Shown here: piece by piece, positions 55,806 to 64,000 of the stretch | Position numbering within the stretch: position 1 is the stretch's first letter | Layout of the letters: each line of letters begins with the position of its first letter | Assembly: GCF_019097595.1 (NCBI RefSeq) | Contig: NC_080731.1 | Span: 8,313,071-8,377,070, forward strand | Reading direction: 5' to 3' | Source of the DNA: Hemibagrus wyckioides | Taxonomy: Eukaryota > Chordata > Actinopteri > Siluriformes > Bagridae | DNA: 64,000 bases | The notes under the pieces: model-generated | Told to the model about the DNA's origin: nothing | The model's database searches: none | The model's input: the letters and a program-made list of their open reading frames with translations, nothing else | Program-made: the position numbers and the translations under genes

Positions 55806-56299
55806 ATAAATAACTAAATAACTAACTAACTAACTAAATAAATAAAGTATAAATTTTTAATATATAATATAATATATATATATATACAAATAACAATATC
55901 CTACCATTTTTCTGTTGTCAAAATTCTATTTATATATTTATTTTATTATTATTATTATCAGTAGTACTAGGAGTAGTATCATTATTGTTGCTGTGTAGCT
56001 GAGATAGTAATTACATTATCATTTTAATTTCCATTCCAGTATTGACTCTTACACCTCAACTTGAAATTTAAGTACATTCATAATGATTCCACAGTAACTT
56101 TTCAAAGACTTTTCAAAAATGACTTCCTGTGGTTTGTCCATCAGGCAGCGGGTAACACAAATCAGACTCAGGTTAATCATGTCCAGTCTTTTATCCAGTG
56201 AAAACCAGAGACCCAGACTTGAGCTGTGTGTCAATCTTGTCCTCACACAGGACTCAGGGCTAAAAAGTATTGAGGCAGTTGCCCTTCAACACCTTGTCC

Positions 56300-56809
56300 A
56301 TTAGTCAGCGTGCGCCACCTACAAGACTCAAGCTAACCAGTTCTAGCGGTGGCCCTGTTGGTGGCCCCTGTCAGCCCACCTGGGAGAGAGACAGCTGCCT
56401 CTGCAGAATCCAGCGCGTGTCAGCCATAATGACTCACAGCTGACACCTCAGCCCAGGCCTTCCGCTTTAGTCTGCCATGTAGCGCATTAGAATAATTACT
56501 CCCTGTCATCCTCCATTTAATAGGCGCCCCTCCCCCCAGTTCACACACACACTCTCACATTCATGCAGTCGCACTCCCCTCGTTTGCAAACACACACAGG
56601 CGCATACACACCCGCAGTTAGACACCCGCTGTTGGTGAATGGTGGCATTAAAACATTGAGCAAATGCCCTTGCCCTGCTTGTCATTTGCCCATAGCGAAA
56701 TAAATAGCATTTCCCCATAGCAAATTCCATTTAAAGGGAGTGAATGAGAGGTAGGGTGAAGCTGCCGCCTGTATTTGGTTCAAGGGGTAAACAAACTGGC
56801 ATGTATGCA

Positions 56810-56845
<36 letters not shown>

Positions 56846-56959
56846 TGCAGATAGAGACATTTGCAGTCCTAGCAAGGCAAGTCTGAGGAGGCATCTCATT
56901 ATCATGACATCTGCATATCTGAATGCAGACTCCGTGCCCTCAGAGGATGTGCGGACGTT

Positions 56960-56960
<1 letters not shown>
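56300..56960. promoter_or_regulatory. candidate enhancer in antxr2 last intron
   Basis: GC-balanced, repeat-free except a (CA)n tract at 56811-56842. Contains CAGCCATAATGACTCACAGC, TAGAATAATTACTCCC, and a near-duplicate pair CCCATAGCGAAATAAATAGC / CCCCATAGCAAATTCC (56689, 56712 regions). Confidence 0.4.
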
Positions 56961-58150
<1,190 letters not shown>

Positions 58151-58689
58151 ATAAATTTGCATTTTATATCCAAATTCAAACAAGTAGGAGTGTAACGACA
58201 TTCATTAAAATACCCTTTATAAAGGCAAAGAAAAAGAAATTCAAGAGATTGAAAAGAAGCAGATGGGAAGGAAGACACAGGACTGAAGAAGAGTGGAGGT
58301 GGAATGTTTTTACGCCATAGCTAATGTGTAGTCTGTGGTGCATATTATTTTCCAGAAGGTCAGTGCAGTTGCTGTAATAAAGGTCACAGCACATCTTTGT
58401 GTCAAGAGGTGAGCAAAAGAGGCAGGAGTGCACACATCACTATAAACAGCCGAGGCTCTGATTGTGCAAATGAGACAGCTTCAGGTCTAACTGGGAGTGC
58501 CAGTGTCAGAACTAGTTAGTTGGAATACTAGGTGGGTTTGTGTGTACAATAATCTCTGGTCAGACTTAACAATGAGTTAAATCTGAGTCTGTACACATTA
58601 AAACATGCCAGCAAGTTCTATTCTACAATGAGTTTACTCAGTGTCCACTTTACCTTGTTAGACACTCCTGCAGTAATGTAGGAGCACTC

Positions 58690-58965
58690 GGTACCCTCTC
58701 ACCAGTGTGTTGTCTGAGCAGCTCAGGTCACATTAACCCAATTCAAACAGCCTCATGCCTCCTCCATAATCTGGCATAGCCCAGGGCGGCTTCACGCTGC
58801 TACGTATTCTCTGCGGCCATGCCGCAATCACGTTATTTACTGCTTACATTACTATGCGGCTTGATAAGCATATTTTCCTCAGTAGACGCAACAAGATGCT
58901 TTATCGTCAACGCTTTCTACTGAGCATAGCAGCTCGAGCAGCCTGGGTGTATTTTCATACTCCTG
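58690..58965. promoter_or_regulatory. candidate enhancer in antxr2 last intron
   Basis: Repeat-free block with CTGCGGCCATGCCGCAATCA and CTTACATTACTATGCGGCTT; unusually CpG-rich for this intron. Confidence 0.4.
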
Positions 58966-59284
58966 TGCTTTTGTGGTAGTAAATAACAAACAACTTTTCC
59001 GTGTCATAATTTAGAGGTAAAATTTTGGCAAGGGAACTGAATGAATTAACGTCTTAAGACGAGCCAGAGTTATAAATTAAAGCTAGATTTGCATGGTTAT
59101 ATTTTTTTTTGTGTAAACAAACAAGGGACATGAGTTATGAACACTCTCCAACAACACACTATGTTATTCCCTTGATGTTCCAACACGACTTACGAAACAG
59201 GAATTAACATTCTCCATTCTAACATCGATTTTGTGTTGTTTGTGTTGTGAAAGTTTTGACAAAAAACATTTAAAAATGTATTGG

Positions 59285-59620
59285 TGTAAAATCCTCACTA
59301 GCCAATTTAATAGGCACAGCTAGGCACCTACTTATTCAGATACAGGTCGAGAGCTTGACTTAATGTTTACAATCAAACTAATAATTCAAATAATTCACAT
59401 ATAACCATCTAGAATCTACACAAAATAGTGCATTAAAAAAATATCCAGGTCAGTAGCAATTCTGTGTGCAGCAGTACCTTGTTGTGGAGGTGAGAGGAGA
59501 ATGGTCAGACTAGCTCAGACAGCTATATCACTTTATTCCATAGGCACCAAGAGAGCAAGAAAAGGACTAGGTGTCAATCAATCTTCAACAACCTTTGGTG
59601 AAAGCAGTACTAGATTTTTG
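59285..59620 (+). mobile_element. Tc1-like relic (5' transposase region)
   Basis: CACTAGCCAATTTAATAGGC is the end of a common fish Tc1-like element. Then TACAGGTCGAGAGCTTGACT and AGAGGAGAATGGTCAGACTA are remnants of its HTH-coding region. Many indels; no open frame remains. Confidence 0.6.
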
Positions 59621-60120
59621 GCTCTCATTATAGATCAAATTATTACTTTTACCTAAACCTTATTAATTGCACTTTAGGAAAGTTGTAGAAGTTCCATATA
59701 GTGCTTCAAAACAGTGTGATAAATGCAAATTAGGGTACTAACAACAAACCAGTACATATGTTTAAAAATGTCTTTGGCATAAGGCTTATATTATTTACGT
59801 CCTGTATTTCTTTCTATATTTCTGCAATTCTTATTTATATGTTTTATAAAGGTTTAATGTAGGTATAGCTGAGGTAGAACATTACATGTTTGATATAAAA
59901 TGCTAGTTGTTAGAGTAGTGTGTTCTTTTAACCTGGACAAATGGTCTTGATTAAGAAATCATTATAAATGAAAAGTAAATTAAGGTCATTTATGATCATT
60001 AAATTAAGATATTTTGACTCTTCTGTAAACTGAACATAGAAACTACACCTAACAAATCTACAGCTAATAATGAACAGATAATCTACAACTAATAATCCGG
60101 ATGTGATGCTGATCTGAGCT
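59620..60120 (+). other. antxr2 last intron, unassigned
   Basis: AT-rich; nothing recognised. Confidence 0.55.
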
Positions 60121-60164
60121 TTACATCAGGTGGTAAGAGTAGCTGTACATTTGCCTTTACATCG

Positions 60165-60545
60165 AGACTGCTCTGATAGGTCAAGGCATGGGCTGAGTGC
60201 CAGAGCCATTTCTGCCCACATTAGCCTCATCACAGGCTTTAATGTGTGCCACCCCATGGGAGGGCGGGCTTCCTGGCACATGTGCACCGACGTGTCCAAA
60301 TGGCAGGACTCTTGCACACACTCACCGCTGCTCCATCCTGACAGCTCCCTCCAATTATCGCTGCCCTTGTCGCATGACTCGCTCTTCCCCCTCGCTAAGA
60401 TCGTATGCGACCCCTGACCACCATTGTGTTGGTGGATGGCAAGACAAACTGGGGACTGCGCACCCACCCACACCCACCCACACACGCAGTTGACTAGTGA
60501 ACTCATTTTAACATTGTGTCCTCCTAGGTTATGAGCTCTTTGCAT
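60165..60545. promoter_or_regulatory. candidate enhancer in antxr2 last intron
   Basis: GC-richer, repeat-free; open on plus in two frames and on minus for 192 codons (60126-60704). No frame shows a domain or splice context. Openness on both strands fits constrained non-coding DNA better than a gene. Confidence 0.4.
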
Positions 60546-61074
60546 GAGAAACTTTCTTACTATCTTCTTGTCCGATATGTGCTTTGGAATTGAGATTGTA
60601 TGCATGTAAGCTTCTTTTTGTAGGCCAAGCCATGGCAAAGGACATAGCCTAGAGACAGTATAAAGCACTGATAAGCCCATAAGCTTTTTTTCCTGGATGC
60701 TCATTTGTAGTGTCTTGGGCTTTCACAGAGGAAATCAGGAGAAGTAAGCAGACATGCTGAGAGGGCTGAAGCAGATGTGTTTACTTACTCTGATAATGAT
60801 ACATGAAGTGACTTGGTGGAACATCAGTGCACTTTTGCCTGCTGGTCTCTTTCCTGTAACAGCTTTGCAGAAAGAAAAAAAAAGTGTTGCTCTTTGCCAT
60901 TAATGGCAGAACATACATAAAACAAATATATCTATTTTATGATATGTAAGATACTTTGTCATATTTCATTGTTCAGCAGTAAACGCTAAAGTTTTCATAA
61001 GAGGACCACAATATATTGTAAAAAAATTACAAAAATAATGTGGCAGATCATTTGACTTAAAATAAAAATCTAAC

Positions 61075-61075
<1 letters not shown>

Positions 61076-61170
<95 letters not shown>
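61076..61170. repeat. poly(A) followed by (TA)n
   Basis: About 27 A then about 68 bp of TA. Confidence 0.95.
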
Positions 61171-61172
<2 letters not shown>

Positions 61173-61823
61173 CACATAAAACTTTTTGTAAGTGAGGTTG
61201 AAAAATTATTCAGTTTTCTACATGCCAAGAGACTTAAACTGCTTCCATAATCTCTTTTTATTTATCTTGGACAAATATTGCCTTTAGCTAAACTTCACTG
61301 AAATACTTTTTTTCCCCCTGCTCTTTCTTGGGGCTTTTTTTTTTTACCCCTAGTTTTGCCTCAGATCTTGAGAAGCCTGTTTGATGGAAATTAGATGTAC
61401 ATAAGGGAAAATTTTGGGGTGTCACATGCATTTAACATAATTAATAGACCAGTAGGTGGGAATCTTTTTCTATCCTACTGAAGCTGATTCGTCATTTCAC
61501 TTGCCGTCTTAATAATGTACAACATTTTAATGAATCAGGTTTCATCATTTACCTTTGTTTTTGTTTTTTTGTTTTCTACAAAATATTCATCAATAAGAAC
61601 CCATTTAAAAGATAACTTCCCTCTAAATTGTAGATTGAAATCTGGTTGCTTCTGCCAAGAGGTTAGTACTTGGCCATAAATGGATATTTCAACAAGTTAA
61701 CCCTAAATAGACTAGAAATAAACAAATAAAAAATATCTCCAAGAGCTTAAAATCATTTATTGTAATTAAAATAATTCCCTAACAATACAATCAAAATGCT
61801 TGTCTACTTCTATATATTACTTT

Positions 61824-61827
<4 letters not shown>

Positions 61828-61878
<51 letters not shown>
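61828..61878. repeat. (AAT)n microsatellite
   Basis: Perfect trinucleotide tract. Confidence 0.95.
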
Positions 61879-61879
<1 letters not shown>

Positions 61880-61934
61880 TCAATTGTTTTTCTATGGGAT
61901 TCAACTAATTATAATATTTTATCACTTTAAATTC

Positions 61935-62330
61935 TTTATGCTTGAAGCTCTGCAGCAGTAGCCCCAGTGGAAGATGGTATGGGGGCCTGGCTTTCACCGC
62001 AGCTATTTGGAATGACGCTTCCTCTGCGGCTCGGTCCCGCTCCCTCTGTTGGATTTCACTTGTCCATTAGTGCCATCTGTGCCCGGCTGTGCCGTCTGTG
62101 AGCGTCCGCGCTCCGCCAAAACGACTGGCATTTTCTCTCAAACAACCAGGGGATGGTGCCCAGAGCTGTTATCTGGCAATGATGTACCCTTACTCTGACA
62201 AAAATATTCTGGGGAAAGAGGAAGGATAGTGATTAGGAAACATCTGCATGCTTTCTGTGACGTCACCTGGGCAGTTTTTATGGGAAAAGGCTGGGCTGTT
62301 TACTAGCTGGTGACGCTTTGGTGAGAAATT
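61935..62330. promoter_or_regulatory. candidate enhancer in antxr2 last intron
   Basis: Sharp change from an AT tract to GC-rich, CpG-containing, repeat-free DNA (CGTCCGCGCTCCGCCAAAAC near 62103), with TTGTCCATTAGTGCC and GAGCTGTTATCTGGCAATGA. No reading frame of note. Confidence 0.45.
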
Positions 62331-62875
62331 TGAGTTACTCTTTAAATGTGTGTGGACATAAAGGAAAAGTTCAATAGAAATATCATGAACGCAGACTAAA
62401 GAGTGCTCAGTTTTCAGCCTCGAAAACTGAACAAGATGTATTGTAGTTGTGTGCTAGAGTAGCTTTGTGGTTCATATGATTTTGTTTTGGCAGAGGTTGA
62501 AATGGCGGGTAAAGGAAGCAACAGCTTCCTGGTAGTGAGTCAAAATCCTGTCACTCTGCCTGTGGTTGAATCTAGAAACCATTTGTGCTTCAGCTTTCTG
62601 GTCTTAGCATATGATGCACACTTTTGCACACCTTGAGAGGAGAGGAGTTGAACTACCATCACTGATGCTTTTATTGCTGTATTGTATACTTTTATTATCT
62701 CATGTTACTGCTTTTAAACACCTGCTGTCCTGTTTTAGGCCAATCGTAATGTTTGTCAGTTTAGCCATGCTTAAGCATATCTAGTGATCCTTTATCACAA
62801 GACAAATCAGTAGCTCTGTTCTGCTCTCTCCTATCTTGTTAAATGGGTTCCTAACCTTCATACTGGATATCCATG
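62330..62875 (+). other. antxr2 last intron, unassigned
   Basis: No supported feature. Confidence 0.5.
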
Positions 62876-62879
62876 CTTT

Positions 62880-62970
62880 AACTCAGGTTAAGGGTCTTGC
62901 CCACAGGCTCAACAGTGGCAACTAAGCAGCGTTGATCAACAGCCCAAGCCATAAGCACTTTATAATACAG
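62880..62970 (+). repeat. family C repeat fragment
   Basis: CAGGTTAAGGGTCTTGCCCA, then CAACAGTGGCAACTAAGCAG. Confidence 0.6.
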
Positions 62971-63910
62971 TTCTTTAATTAATTCTAACTTAGCAGTAAC
63001 TAATCAAGTGTTACCAGAGTAGGTCCTTAGTAATTAGTAATTACTATTAAATTAATTAATTAAGGTGTATATTAAGGTGAAATGATTTTAACTAATATTA
63101 AATGACAAAATGCTAATATGACTACAATAAATTGGACGGCTCATCATTACCACACCGACAACTGTAATGACTTTTTATTCAATTCTGGATCATTTTCTAG
63201 TCTAGACACATTGTATTGATACTCTATCAAATCAATTGCTTTTTACTACTCGAATGATGCTCTCCTGGTAAATGCGTTTATATCTGTATACTTGCATCCT
63301 ATAATCTTTTTTTTTTTTTTCTGACAAGCTTTTAATATCTGTGCCAACTTACAGAGCATTGCTCTCATCATTGCACTTAGAAAATCACCCAAACAACCAG
63401 CAAACTATAAATCGATCAAATAGTGAGATAGGTAGCCAATATCTTAACGCCGCTGACTTATTGTGTGTTTACCCTCAACTCTGCCTCTGTCATCTTTGTA
63501 AATATGGACATGGTGATAAACTGTATGCAAATGTTATGATGCTGCATGCTAGCATAACCGTTTTTATGATCAGCTCAAGATTAAAAAGCATCACTTCCCC
63601 TTCATGTCTCCGTCCGGGGTTTAGGGTGCAGAACTCCTCAAAGCTTGTTTGCCGATCATACGCCACAGTATTTCCTCTTTTTTTTTTAGATGAATTTGAT
63701 GCTAGCACAAGGCGCCATTTTATGTCCTTGTATATTATAGTAGTAAAGCTCTCTTTTTATTTTGGTATGTGAATCGCACACATTTTTAGCAGGCATAAAT
63801 CAGTATATACATGTTATACTGTTATACAGGAACACTTAGAGTATGCTCCTTCTAAAGAAGAAGTAACTTTTTAGTGTTACATATTCAAGTGCAGTATACC
63901 TGAATTTATC
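62970..63910 (+). other. antxr2 last intron, right part
   Basis: No exon recognised. The frame at 63341-63772 shows no antxr2 C-terminal motif and no family match. Confidence 0.5.
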
Positions 63911-63914
63911 TATC

Positions 63915-64000
63915 CCAGGTTTCATGGGTTAAGGGCCTTGTTTAAGGGTCCAGTGGTGGTTGTGTAGTAGTGTTGATTAGTAGCCCAAGCTTTAATCACT
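63915..64000 (+). repeat. family C repeat, cut by window edge
   Basis: GGGTTAAGGGCCTTGTTTAA then AGTAGCCCAAGCTTTAATCA, similar to the copy at 62.9 kb. Confidence 0.65.

Noticed and set aside
60126..60704. 192-codon minus-strand open frame
   Set aside because: No domain, no splice sites fitting a gene, and the opposite strand is equally open; better explained as a GC-richer non-coding block.
60966..61175. minus-strand 69-codon frame
   Set aside because: Made of poly(A) and TA tracts only.
63341..63772. possible last antxr2 exon
   Set aside because: No GRC(I/M)NF-type ending in phase after the acceptor-like TTTTTTAG at about 63690; the translation stops after an unrelated short peptide.

Overview
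The window is nuclear DNA from a ray-finned fish, most likely a teleost. Two vertebrate genes are split into short exons with GT/AG introns. The sequence around them is AT-rich and full of microsatellites and decayed Tc1/mariner-like and hAT-like DNA transposons of the kinds common in teleosts. Some repeat types are ones I associate with catfishes and other otophysans, but that is only an impression. There is no prokaryotic-style gene packing, no CRISPR array, no rRNA or tRNA gene that I can see, and no intact mobile element.

Layout. (1) 1-2425, minus strand: prdm8, the PR-domain zinc-finger transcriptional repressor, as three coding exons. The left window edge cuts the gene inside the last zinc finger. 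A probable non-coding first exon and promoter lie at about 4.34-4.62 kb, and a second CpG-rich block lies at 5.33-5.69 kb. (2) 5.7-28.7 kb: intergenic DNA with many repeats, several relic transposons (some nested) and a few repeat-free blocks that may be regulatory. (3) 28.7-64 kb, plus strand: antxr2 (CMG2), the von Willebrand A-domain receptor for extracellular matrix. Sixteen coding exons (29230-48545; 1,416 nt, 472 codons, one open frame through every junction) were reconstructed by hand. Only the short last exon is missing, and the terminal intron runs past the right edge.

The head-to-head order prdm8-antxr2 matches the human 4q21 neighbourhood (FGF5-PRDM8-ANTXR2), which supports both calls. 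The genes are functionally unrelated: one is a nuclear repressor of neuronal and retinal development, the other a membrane matrix receptor. The introns of antxr2, above all the last one, carry a series of GC-richer, repeat-free segments with clustered homeodomain and POU-like motifs. My reading, which is inference, is that antxr2 is partly a bystander holding long-range enhancers for prdm8 or the next gene beyond it.

I found no convincing previously undescribed gene system. The items most worth a second look are the candidate non-coding elements, a perfect 42-bp-arm inverted repeat at 26.4 kb, two nested transposon insertions, an internally deleted hAT element at 18.2-18.95 kb, and a (TA)n tract ending about 20 bp upstream of the antxr2 start codon.
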